The notes under the pieces: model-generated
Databases searched by the model: none
Seen by the model: the letters and a program-made list of their open reading frames with translations, nothing else
What the model was told of the DNA's origin: nothing
Program-made: the position numbers and the translations under genes
Shown: piece by piece, positions 53,892 through 61,474 of the stretch
Position numbering within the stretch: the first letter of the stretch is position 1
Layout of the letters: each line of letters begins with the position of its first letter
From: an uncultured Bacteroidales bacterium
GTDB lineage: Bacteria; Bacteroidota; Bacteroidia; Bacteroidales; F082
Length of the DNA stretch: 61,474 nucleotides
Assembly: GCA_937926515.1 (NCBI GenBank)
Contig: CALAZZ010000278.1
Coordinates: forward strand, 1 to 61,474
Direction of reading: 5' to 3'

Positions 53892-54617
53892 TTAAGACAA
53901 AAGTGACTTTTCGAGTGCAATAGCTTTTGGAAAAAGTATATTATTCTCTAAATGAATGTGTTTATGCAGGTCGTTTTCAAACGCTTGCAGCTTCGACAAT
54001 GCTACCATATAAGTATTGCATGCATCCTCGGGAATGCGGTAATCATTTGTTAAGTCGGCAATTTTCCTGAATCGATCCCCTTCCTTATCATGTTCCTGCA
54101 GCATTTGGTGTATGGGATTATGTACAGTACCAAATCCTGGTTTAGAAAAACCCGTGTTTTGCTGTTGAGACGCTTCCATTGACTTAATAGCCGGAAACAA
54201 TACATGCTCTTCTTTTTTCATATGCTCCAGCAAGGCCTCCGCGCTGGCGCTGAACAGATTGAATACGATGGGCAGTTCAGGATGATTTCCACCATGAACC
54301 TGTGCAATTTTGTCCAAATACTCCAACAATACAGGAATTTCTCTACGCACAAAACTATGGTGCGTATTTTGAATATAATCGGCCAAAAAGCCGGCTGCCC
54401 ATTCGTTAAAATTTAGTGTGTTCGAATCAGGCGATTGAAATAGTTCATCCAATTCAGCCATAATCCTTTCCTCACATCCAGGGTTCTCATTGCAAGCCTC
54501 GGCGATACTGATCTGTCCGCCACAGCAAAAATCTATCCCATATGAGCGAAAAACATCTGAGGCACGGTAATCGGAAGCAACAATCTCTCCAATTGTTTTA
54601 TCTTGATAATTAGTCAT
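53892..54617 (-). CDS. ric: iron-sulfur cluster repair di-iron protein
   Basis: 241 aa, ScdA/YtfE family. The N-terminal domain (about 1-65) has the FCCGG motif, and a hemerythrin-like di-iron domain follows with conserved histidines in NTHHSF, HMKKEEHVLFP and IHLENNILFP. It repairs Fe-S clusters damaged by NO or oxidants. It is the first gene of ric-rrf2-nirK-nirV-sco. Confidence 0.93.
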   Translation of the reverse strand: MTNYQDKTIGEIVASDYRASDVFRSYGIDFCCGGQISIAEACNENPGCEERIMAELDELFQSPDSNTLNFNEWAAGFLADYIQNTHHSFVRREIPVLLEYLDKIAQVHGGNHPELPIVFNLFSASAEALLEHMKKEEHVLFPAIKSMEASQQQNTGFSKPGFGTVHNPIHQMLQEHDKEGDRFRKIADLTNDYRIPEDACNTYMVALSKLQAFENDLHKHIHLENNILFPKAIALEKSLLS

Positions 54618-54648
54618 TTTAATTAAGATTTTAAGTTAAACAATGGCA

Positions 54649-54656
54649 CAAAGATA
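54649..54656 (-). promoter_or_regulatory. -7 element of the ric-nirK operon
   Basis: TATCTTTG on the minus strand, 32 nt before the ric ATG. The palindrome at 54674-54691 lies where the -33 element is expected. Confidence 0.6.
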
Positions 54657-54673
54657 AAACAATTTTATTATTA

Positions 54674-54691
54674 AAAGATATTTTTGTCTTT
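54674..54691. promoter_or_regulatory. operator-like palindrome before ric
   Basis: AAAGATA, 4 T, TGTCTTT: 6 of 7 arm positions pair. The core GATATTTTTGTC differs from the norC palindrome core at one base. Its centre is about 26 nt from the -7 element, against about 23 nt at norC. Confidence 0.55.
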
Positions 54692-54776
54692 TTTTCTTTA
54701 TTATTTTTAAAACTTACTGTAAATACGTTTCCTGGCAGAGGAAACCTTTAATCAAAACAACTTGCTAACCATTCGT

Positions 54777-55724
54777 TTAGTCCAGTTTTTGAGCAATCTC
54801 CTTCAGCATCACTTTTGTCATGTTGTCGAGATCATACTTATCATTTAGGCCCCAGTCGCGACGGGCCACGTTGTCATCAATGCTTGCCGGCCAAGAGTCG
54901 GCTATGGCTTGTCTAAAATCGGGATCATAATCAATGGTGAATTCAGGGATATGTTTCTTTATGGATGCAGCCACTTCGCCGGGTGTAAAGCTCATCCCAC
55001 CCACATTGTAGCTTGACCTTAGCGAAAGCCTGGATTCGTCAGCTTCCATCAGGTCAATCGTGGCTTTGATGGCATCATCCATAAACATCATAGGCAGGGC
55101 AGTATCTGCGCTTAGGAAACAGGTGTAGTTTTTGCTGCGAATGGCTTCGTAATAAATCTCAACGGCATAATCGGTAGTTCCACCGCCGGCTTCAGTTTTG
55201 TAGCTTATCAAGCCTGGATAGCGAAGGCTTCTGAAATCAACCCCGTAACGGCGGTGATAGTATTCGCCCCATCTTTCACCGGCCAGCTTGCTGATGCCAT
55301 ACACAGTATTTGGCTCCATGATTGTGAGCTGAGGGGTATTGTAGCGCGGGGTTGTAGGTCCAAATACAGCTATTGAACTAGGCCAGAACAGCTTATTTGC
55401 ATCCGAGTCGCGGGCCAGCTCGAGCGTATTCATCAGGGACTTCATATTGATTTCCCAGGCTTGTTGCGGAATTTTTTCGGCATTGCCGGATAACACGGCA
55501 GCAAGGTTGTAAACTTGTGTGATCTTAAACCTGATGGCAAAATGCATGAGGTTATTGTAGTCGAGCACATCCAATATATTGAAAGGCCCACTTTCCGTTA
55601 TATCTTTCGGGGGCTGTTTGATGTCGGTGGCAAACACATTTTCATTTCCGTAAATCCTGCGAAGGGCCAATGTAAGTTCCGATCCAATTTGACCTGCACA
55701 ACCAATAACCAAAATACGTTCCAT
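54777..55724 (-). CDS. L-threonine 3-dehydrogenase, SDR/epimerase type
   Basis: 315 aa. The Rossmann motif GCAGQIG is at 8-14, the YxxxK catalytic pair in YGISK near 141-145, and PGLISYKTEAGGGTTDYAVEIYYEA is the family signature of the short-chain threonine dehydrogenases of Bacteroidota. It oxidises threonine to 2-amino-3-ketobutyrate. A -7 element TATTTTTG (minus, 55757-55764) lies 33 nt upstream. Another UDP-sugar epimerase role is less likely. Confidence 0.87.
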   Translation of the reverse strand: MERILVIGCAGQIGSELTLALRRIYGNENVFATDIKQPPKDITESGPFNILDVLDYNNLMHFAIRFKITQVYNLAAVLSGNAEKIPQQAWEINMKSLMNTLELARDSDANKLFWPSSIAVFGPTTPRYNTPQLTIMEPNTVYGISKLAGERWGEYYHRRYGVDFRSLRYPGLISYKTEAGGGTTDYAVEIYYEAIRSKNYTCFLSADTALPMMFMDDAIKATIDLMEADESRLSLRSSYNVGGMSFTPGEVAASIKKHIPEFTIDYDPDFRQAIADSWPASIDDNVARRDWGLNDKYDLDNMTKVMLKEIAQKLD

Positions 55725-55998
55725 ATTCCTTCTGTTAATTTATTAACAATTGACAGCAAAAATAACAAGATTTAGTTTGCAATCATATGTAAATGCAGCT
55801 CAGACGTTAAATTTTTCTGCTGTTCAGCGCAGACTGTTATCGTATACTTTAGTCAGTAATTAATCCTGACCGAGTGATCAGCCATGTCAGCAGGTGGCAA
55901 TCATTAAGTTAAATTTTCCGGGTTATTCAGTATTCAATTCCAGACATTCTGAAAGATAGCCGGCACCGCAGTTACAGCAGGCATCTTATCATGAGCGC

Positions 55999-56955
55999 TT
56001 AGATACGGTTTCTAATCAATGCTTCGAGTTTTTCGATATCCGCAGCAAAGCGCCTGATTCCCTCTGCAAGTTTTTCTGTTGCCATGGCATCTTCATTAAG
56101 CAGCCAACGGAAACATTTTTCGTCAATTGTTATCTTTTCAATTGTCATGCGGGAGGCTATATCAGCACTCAGTTTAGGCTCAATTATGGTATGCATATTT
56201 TCTAGCTCAGCCAGTAGTGTCGGTGAAATGGTAAGCAGGTCACAACCGGCCAGTTCAATGATTTCACCACTATTGCGAAAGCTGGCACCCATCACTTCGG
56301 TTTGATAATCAAATTTTTTAAAGTAGTTGTAAATTTCTTGAACTGATTGCACACCCGGATCTTCATGCGGAGCTATATATTCCAGGTTGCGGTTTGCCCT
56401 GTGCCAATCGAGTATGCGTCCTACAAAAGGGGAAATAAGCTTTACACTTGCTTCAGCACATGCAATTGCCTGTATCTTACTGAAAATAAGGGTTAAGTTG
56501 GTGTGAATATTTTCTTTTTCAAGAACTTCGGCTGCCCGTATTCCTTCCCAGGTCGCAGCCACTTTGATCAGTATACGCAAGCGCGAAATACCTTGGGCCT
56601 CATACAATTCAATTAATTGCCTGGCTTTAGTAATTGTCTTTTCTGTGTCGAACGACAGGCGTGCGTCCACTTCGGTTGATACCCTGCCGGGAACGATTTT
56701 AAGTATCTCAACGCCAAAATTGACCGCAACTTTATCAAGGATAGCTTCAATCTGTTTATCTTTTGTTGCCCCCTTATCCATTCCAAATTGAATGGCATTC
56801 TGCAGCAGAGGTGCATATTTCTCATCTGTAGCAGACGCAAGGATCAGAGAGGGATTGGTGGTTGCATCGACAGGTTTATACTGACGCATGGACTCAAAGT
56901 CGCCAGTGTCGGCTACCACCCGGGTCACTTGCTTCAGTTGTTCTAGCGTATTCAT
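55999..56955 (-). CDS. tal: transaldolase
   Basis: 318 aa, the classical TalB-length enzyme of the pentose phosphate pathway. Motifs DATTNPSLIL near 29-38, the Schiff-base lysine in ILIKVAATWEG, and NLTLIFSKIQA are present. It stands alone with its own -7 element TATCTTTG (minus, 56975-56982). Confidence 0.95.
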   Translation of the reverse strand: MNTLEQLKQVTRVVADTGDFESMRQYKPVDATTNPSLILASATDEKYAPLLQNAIQFGMDKGATKDKQIEAILDKVAVNFGVEILKIVPGRVSTEVDARLSFDTEKTITKARQLIELYEAQGISRLRILIKVAATWEGIRAAEVLEKENIHTNLTLIFSKIQAIACAEASVKLISPFVGRILDWHRANRNLEYIAPHEDPGVQSVQEIYNYFKKFDYQTEVMGASFRNSGEIIELAGCDLLTISPTLLAELENMHTIIEPKLSADIASRMTIEKITIDEKCFRWLLNEDAMATEKLAEGIRRFAADIEKLEALIRNRI

Positions 56956-56974
56956 GTGTAAATTTGTTTGTCAG

Positions 56975-56982
56975 CAAAGATA
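56975..56982 (-). promoter_or_regulatory. -7 element of tal
   Basis: TATCTTTG on the minus strand, 20 nt before the tal ATG. Confidence 0.55.
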
Positions 56983-57067
56983 ATGAGATCAAGCCAGCAT
57001 GCAGCCATTTACCATTTGGACCTAAATTATGATCTGATGGTAAAAAACGACTTCCCTGGTTTTAGAA

Positions 57068-57430
57068 TTACATAATGGGGTAAAATGCATCCTCAATATG
57101 ATGCAGGTGTTTTTGTTGCGGTGTTACGATGACTGAGATAATATCAAATCGTGTTTCAATATCCAGATCCTTCTCCTGAATGTAGGCGTCGGCCGCACGC
57201 ACAAGGATGCGTTGCTTTTTCCTATTAACAAAAAACTCAGGCTCGCCAAATTCATTTGTAGCACGTGTCTTCACCTCTACAATCACCAACATTTCACCAT
57301 CCAGAGCAATAATATCGATCTCTTCGCGCCCAAAGTGCCAGTTTACTTCAACTATTTTATAACCCTTCGATCGCAGGTGCTTGCGCGCCATTTCCTCGCC
57401 AAGTTTTCCAAGCTCATTATGTTGTGCCAT
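57068..57430 (-). CDS. YraN/UPF0102 family nuclease-fold protein
   Basis: 120 aa. GEEMARKHLRSKGYKIVEVNWHFGREEIDIIA followed by IVEVKTR shows the D-ExK restriction-nuclease-like core of the UPF0102 family. The role is unclear, possibly in DNA repair or recombination. Full length. Confidence 0.9.
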   Translation of the reverse strand: MAQHNELGKLGEEMARKHLRSKGYKIVEVNWHFGREEIDIIALDGEMLVIVEVKTRATNEFGEPEFFVNRKKQRILVRAADAYIQEKDLDIETRFDIISVIVTPQQKHLHHIEDAFYPIM

Positions 57431-57511
57431 AGCAGCTGTTTGTGAGGTAAAAATAATAAAATGAGTTGTGTATTACTCTGAAAAAAACATAAAAAGGGAA
57501 AGCTTAAAGGA

Positions 57512-58408
57512 TTATAATGGTTTCAAAACGGCACCAGAAGCAGAAACCTGAAGCTCATGTCGCCTACCCATGACCAGTGCCAGGTTGTCATCAATATGAC
57601 CAGCAGGGAGTCCGAAACAAAGCGGAAAATCATAGTCCGCCACATGTTCCTGTATGATCTCTTCAGCCTTTTTGCCAAATGGGACATTATTATCGTTCAT
57701 GCCTGTCATGCCCCCCACGATGAGGGCAGCCAGCCCGGCAAGCATACCGGTACGTTTCAGGCTTAGCATCATTCTGTCAATATGATACAAGTATTCGTCC
57801 AGATCCTCAATAAACAGGATGTTAGCTTTTGTTTTAGGAAAACTTTGTGAGCCGACCAGGCTGTAAAGCATTGACAGGTTTCCGCCCATGAGCAAACCTT
57901 CGGCAAGTCCTTGTCTGTTAAATGGATGAGGGCTTATTTCAATGGCTTCTCTTTTCCCCTGTAAGCTATCAAACATGCTTTGAATTGACTTTGCGGTATT
58001 GGAAGAAAAATTCACAGGCATGGTGGCATGCAGGCTTTCAAAACCCATATACTGAAGTTGGGCATGAAGAACGGTGATGTCGCTGTAGCCTACAATCCAT
58101 TTTGGGCGCCGGCGAAATGCGCTGAAGTCGATCATGTCGACAATACGCAAGCTGCCATAACCACCCCTGCTGCATAATATGGCTTTGACAGCTGTGTCGT
58201 TGATCAAACGCTGAAAGTGGCCGGCTCTTAAGCTATCATTTCCCGCATATTGATTTTCAACAGCATAAACTTCCTGGTCAATGCGACATATAAAACCGCT
58301 GTCTTCAATGATCTTTTTAACTACTTCAATCTCTTGTGGTGTGATACTACGTGCCGGCGAAGCAAGTGCGATCAGATCGCCTTTTTGCAAGCGTGGTGGG
58401 GTTCTCAT
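57512..58408 (-). CDS. ldcA: LD-carboxypeptidase, family S66
   Basis: 298 aa from MRTPPRLQKGDLIALASPA; the longer frame to 58471 would overlap metG. The active-site serine lies in SRGGYGSLR, and the Glu/His partners in the later FIEDLDE and FGLPAGHIDD segments. It cleaves the D-alanine from murein tetrapeptides during peptidoglycan recycling. It is divergent from metG with only 42 nt between starts. Confidence 0.92.
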   Translation of the reverse strand: MRTPPRLQKGDLIALASPARSITPQEIEVVKKIIEDSGFICRIDQEVYAVENQYAGNDSLRAGHFQRLINDTAVKAILCSRGGYGSLRIVDMIDFSAFRRRPKWIVGYSDITVLHAQLQYMGFESLHATMPVNFSSNTAKSIQSMFDSLQGKREAIEISPHPFNRQGLAEGLLMGGNLSMLYSLVGSQSFPKTKANILFIEDLDEYLYHIDRMMLSLKRTGMLAGLAALIVGGMTGMNDNNVPFGKKAEEIIQEHVADYDFPLCFGLPAGHIDDNLALVMGRRHELQVSASGAVLKPL

Positions 58409-58423
58409 ATACAAACTATTGGT

Positions 58424-58431
58424 TAACTTTG
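58424..58431 (+). promoter_or_regulatory. -7 element of metG
   Basis: TAACTTTG, 19 nt before the metG ATG, in the short divergent region shared with ldcA. Confidence 0.55.
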
Positions 58432-58450
58432 GCGCCTTAAACGACAACTT

Positions 58451-60514
58451 ATGAAAGCCAAAAGTAAGCAATTCAAGCGTTATACGGTTACTTCAGCATT
58501 GCCCTATGCCAATGGTCCCATTCATATCGGCCACCTGGCGGGTGTGTATGTTCCGGCAGATATTTATGTGCGTTACCTGCGCCTGAAAGGTGAAGACGTG
58601 GTTTTTATCGGAGGTTCGGATGAACATGGCGTTCCCATTACGATAAAAGCCCGCCAGCAGGGTATCACCCCACAAGAGGTTGTCGATAAATATCATGGCA
58701 TCATTAAAAAATCGTTCGAAGACTTTGGGATATCATTTGATGTGTATTCTCGGACTTCTGCACCCATACACCACCAAACTGCTGCTCAATTTTTTAAAAC
58801 TTTATACGATAAGCAGGTTTTTATTGAGAAAACTTCCAAGCAGTATTACGATGAAGAAGCAAGTCAGTTTCTGGCCGATCGGTACATCACCGGCACTTGT
58901 CCGCATTGTAATTATGACAAAGCCTATGGCGACCAGTGTGAGAATTGTGGTGCCTCACTAAGTCCGATGGAGCTGATCAAACCACGATCAGCTTTAAGCG
59001 GCAATGTGCCGGTACTCAAAGAAACAAAACATTGGTACCTGCCACTTGATAAGGCCGAGGATTGGTTGCGAAAATGGATCATCGAAGACCATAAGAAGGA
59101 CTGGAAAACAAACGTATATGGCCAATGCAAATCATGGATTGACCAGGGCTTGCAGCCTCGTGCCGTCACGCGCGACCTGGACTGGGGCGTAAACGTACCA
59201 CTGGATGGTACCGATGGCAAAGTGCTTTATGTATGGTTTGATGCCCCAATAGGTTATATCTCGGCTACCCGCGAATGGAGCGAAAAAACGGGTAGGGACT
59301 GGGAGCCTTACTGGAAAAGTGAAGACTCAAAACTGGTCCATTTTATCGGAAAGGACAATATCGTGTTTCACTGCATTATCTTCCCGGCAATGCTTAAAAA
59401 CGAAGGCAGTTACATACTTCCTGACAATGTGCCGGCGAATGAGTTCCTGAACCTAGAAAACGACAAGATATCCACTTCGCGCAACTGGGCTGTTTGGTTG
59501 CATGAATACCTGGAAGAGTTTCCGGGCAAGCAGGATGTGCTGCGTTATGTGCTAACCGCCAACGCCCCCGAAACCAAGGACAACGACTTCACCTGGAGAG
59601 ATTTTCAAACACGCAATAATAGTGAACTACTGGCTATTTTTGGAAATTTTGTGAACCGGACCCTGGTATTGACCCATAAATATTTTGAAGGCATAGTGCC
59701 TCCTTTAGAAAAGCTAACATCCGAGGACCAGCAAACCCTGAAAGAGATGAATGCCTTTCCGGAAAAAATAGGTTCAAGCATTGAAAAATATCGGTTCCGC
59801 GAAGCACTGTCAGAACTGATGAACCTGGCAAGATTGGGCAACAAATATTTGACCGATAATGAGCCATGGAAATTATATAAAGATGATCCTGAACGGGTGA
59901 AGACCATCCTGGCAGTTTCGTTGCAGATCGTAGCCAAACTGACTGTTACCGCAGCACCATTCTTGCCTTTTACCTCCAATAAAATCCTTAACATGACAGG
60001 GCTGGGAAAACTCAGCTGGGCTGATGCCGGCAAAACCGAACTCCTAACTGCCGGACACCGGCTGGGTAAGGCAGAACTGCTATTTGAGAAAATCGATGAT
60101 GAGTCCATTGCAAAGCAGATGCAAAAACTCCTTGACACCAAAAACAGCAACCAACAGGCTTTAGTTCCTTCTGTTAAACCTCCCAAGGACATCATCACAT
60201 ATGACGACTTTGCCAAAATAGACATCCGAACAGCTAAAATCATTACAGCTGAGCTGGTCCCAAAAACGGACAAACTGATGAAGCTAACACTTGATACCGG
60301 CCTGGATACCCGCACCGTTGTGAGTGGCATTGCCCAATATTATAAGCCGGAAGAGATTATTGGACAAAGCGTGAGTGTGTTGGTCAACCTGGCACCACGT
60401 AAGCTGCGTGGTATTGAGTCGCAGGGCATGATTTTGATGGCGGAGGACAGCGAAGGAAAGCTTTGCTTTGTGTCGCCAACAGAAGATTTTCATAATGGGT
60501 GCGAGGTGAAATAA
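58451..60514 (+). CDS. metG: methionyl-tRNA synthetase
   Basis: 687 aa. HIGH motif in PIHIGHLAG, zinc-binding cysteines in CPHCNYDKAYGDQCENCG, KMSKS-type motif as KISTSR (about 340), anticodon domain after that. The C-terminal EMAP-like tRNA-binding domain (about 585-687, FAKIDIRTAKI to APRKLRGIESQGM) is fused, as usual in Bacteroidota. Full length and intact. Confidence 0.97.
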   Translation: MKAKSKQFKRYTVTSALPYANGPIHIGHLAGVYVPADIYVRYLRLKGEDVVFIGGSDEHGVPITIKARQQGITPQEVVDKYHGIIKKSFEDFGISFDVYSRTSAPIHHQTAAQFFKTLYDKQVFIEKTSKQYYDEEASQFLADRYITGTCPHCNYDKAYGDQCENCGASLSPMELIKPRSALSGNVPVLKETKHWYLPLDKAEDWLRKWIIEDHKKDWKTNVYGQCKSWIDQGLQPRAVTRDLDWGVNVPLDGTDGKVLYVWFDAPIGYISATREWSEKTGRDWEPYWKSEDSKLVHFIGKDNIVFHCIIFPAMLKNEGSYILPDNVPANEFLNLENDKISTSRNWAVWLHEYLEEFPGKQDVLRYVLTANAPETKDNDFTWRDFQTRNNSELLAIFGNFVNRTLVLTHKYFEGIVPPLEKLTSEDQQTLKEMNAFPEKIGSSIEKYRFREALSELMNLARLGNKYLTDNEPWKLYKDDPERVKTILAVSLQIVAKLTVTAAPFLPFTSNKILNMTGLGKLSWADAGKTELLTAGHRLGKAELLFEKIDDESIAKQMQKLLDTKNSNQQALVPSVKPPKDIITYDDFAKIDIRTAKIITAELVPKTDKLMKLTLDTGLDTRTVVSGIAQYYKPEEIIGQSVSVLVNLAPRKLRGIESQGMILMAEDSEGKLCFVSPTEDFHNGCEVK

Positions 60515-60519
60515 GTTGG

Positions 60520-60551
60520 TTTGCATTACCGGTAAGGTTTTATTAGCTTTG
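60520..60551 (+). promoter_or_regulatory. promoter of the MNT-HEPN module
   Basis: TTTG (60520-60523), N20, TAGCTTTG (60544-60551): an ideal Bacteroidota promoter. The ATG at 60574 follows 22 nt later. The module therefore has its own intact promoter. Confidence 0.75.
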
Positions 60552-60573
60552 TATCAGCTTAATTCAGAATTAA

Positions 60574-60861
60574 ATGCGTATCAGGGAAGAAATTACAGAT
60601 TATGTTAAACAAAGTTTACAGGCAATGGAGCCAGGTTCCATTGTGTATCTCTTTGGTTCGCGAACAGATGATTAGGCCAAGGGTGGCGACATTGACCTGC
60701 TATGGATAACTGAAGAAAGGGTTGATTTGATGAATAAAATCAAATTCAAAGTTGATTTTTATAAACGTTTTGGTTGGCAGAAGATTGATTTAGTTAACTT
60801 TACATTTAAAGAGGAAAATCCTTTTAAAAAATCTGTTTTGGAAAATGCTATCCAGTTATGA
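60574..60861 (+). pseudogene. MNT nucleotidyltransferase antitoxin with in-frame amber codon
   Basis: 95 sense-length codons plus TGA. Translation gives MRIREEITDYVKQSL... then YLFGSRTDD, TAG (60673-60675, codon 34), AKGGDIDLLW. The GS and DxD motifs of the MNT fold (Gly28-Ser29, Asp39, Asp41) flank the stop codon. The frame is otherwise clean to its TGA, which overlaps the toxin start as ATGA. A truncated product would lack the catalytic aspartates. One base change (for example AAG, GAG or CAG to TAG) explains it; a sequencing error cannot be excluded. Its normal role is AMP transfer onto the HEPN toxin. Confidence 0.85.
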
Positions 60862-61313
60862 ATGTGAATAAAGAACGGTTGCTAATTCTCAACGAACACT
60901 GGTCAAAGTTAACGGAAAGCATATTGACCTTACATAAATCCATTGATAAAGCCAGGCCTTTATTACGCAAAGATTCATTTAGTTTTGAAGAACAGGAAAC
61001 CATTGACTCCCTCACTTTAAAGTTTAATCGATCATCCGATCTGTATACGCAAAAAATATTGAGAGGAATTTGGGATATACTCCATGAACCCTTTGCTCCG
61101 TTTATAGACACGATGAATGAAGCTGAAAAATTCGGAATTATTGAATCTGCCGAATCGCTTATCAAAATCAGGGAATTGAGAAATACCATTGCACACGAGT
61201 ATCTTCCTGAGGAACTTCAGCAAATAATTCCTGAGGTTATAGTTTTGAGTGGGCAACTGCAGGAAAACATCAATCAAACTGCTGGCTTTCTTAAGCAAAG
61301 AGGCTGGCTATAG
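60858..61313 (+). CDS. HEPN-family toxin (HepT-like RNase)
   Basis: 151 aa, all-helical. It has the HEPN active-site motif with the HepT extension: Arg108-Asn-Thr-Ile-Ala-His113-Glu-Tyr115 (Rx4HxY). In MNT-HEPN pairs the HEPN protein is an RNase and the Tyr of this motif is AMPylated by the MNT partner. Its ATG overlaps the TGA of the antitoxin frame (ATGA), so translation is coupled. The toxin looks full length and its active site is intact. Confidence 0.88.
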   Translation: MNVNKERLLILNEHWSKLTESILTLHKSIDKARPLLRKDSFSFEEQETIDSLTLKFNRSSDLYTQKILRGIWDILHEPFAPFIDTMNEAEKFGIIESAESLIKIRELRNTIAHEYLPEELQQIIPEVIVLSGQLQENINQTAGFLKQRGWL

Positions 61314-61447
61314 TACACCTTGATCTGGCCTAATAGGATCCGATAAGACAGTGATCAGAAAACAACATGAGAAGATCTTTTAATGTCTTTAGGAAACCTA
61401 CTGCACCGAAAGAATTCGCGAGAGTCAGTTGCTTCTGACAAATCAAA

Positions 61448-61474
61448 CGCACCCAGAATAAGGTGCGCTATTTT
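61448..61474 (+). terminator. possible terminator at the window end
   Basis: A 6-bp stem (61448-61453 with 61462-61467) with an 8-nt loop and a TTTT tail at the end of the window. No gene lies between the HEPN stop codon and this site. Confidence 0.4.

Overview
The window is a chromosomal segment of a Bacteroidota bacterium, probably Bacteroidales or a related order. The support is: type IX secretion (T9SS) C-terminal sorting domains on three proteins, TAnnTTTG (-7) promoter elements with occasional TTTG (-33) partners in front of many genes, A-rich start regions instead of strong Shine-Dalgarno sites, a Bacteroidota-style sodium-pumping methylmalonyl-CoA decarboxylase operon, and an SDR-type threonine dehydrogenase. 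No phage, CRISPR array or complete insertion sequence was seen.

Layout. 1-1206: gene-free, with degenerate palindromic repeats. 1207-17358: two tandem giant paralogous secreted proteins (about 2600 aa each), mosaics of adhesin-like modules in partly different order, both preceded by the same promoter-like element about 400 nt upstream. 17539-19502: tRNA-Gln(CUG), an unknown helix-turn-helix-like protein, a DUF1289 protein and uridine kinase. 19601-23893 (minus): mce-mmdA-mmdD-mmdC-mmdB, whose promoter is covered by a perfect CRP-type palindrome. 24090-28753 (minus): gatE, an M28 peptidase and gatD, i.e. the amidotransferase GatDE known as archaeal, inside a bacterial operon. 28929-34434 (plus): OstA-like LPS protein, YyaL-like protein, a small flavin reductase and rlmN.

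34636-39155 (plus) is norCBQD, a cytochrome c-dependent nitric oxide reductase with its assembly factors. 39441-45771 is a TetR regulator followed by an envelope lipid-handling cluster (MMPL/RND transporter, PldA-like phospholipase, LolA-like protein, DUF1302-like barrel); a near-identical palindrome lies in front of tetR and of the transporter. 46057-50424 carries threonine aldolase, an AraC-family regulator, a DUF6448 protein and a type II NADH dehydrogenase. 50480-54617 (minus) is ric-rrf2-nirK-nirV-sco: nitrite reduction to NO plus NO-damage repair. norC and ric share an operator-like core, so the two halves of nitrite-to-N2O reduction are probably co-regulated by an NO sensor. 54777-60514 is housekeeping (tdh, tal, yraN, ldcA, metG). 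60574-61313 is a MNT-HEPN toxin-antitoxin module whose antitoxin gene has an in-frame amber codon while the toxin gene is intact.

All functions are read from sequence motifs and family knowledge; no database search was run. Start codons were moved downstream where a promoter element, signal peptide or overlap made the longest reading frame unlikely.
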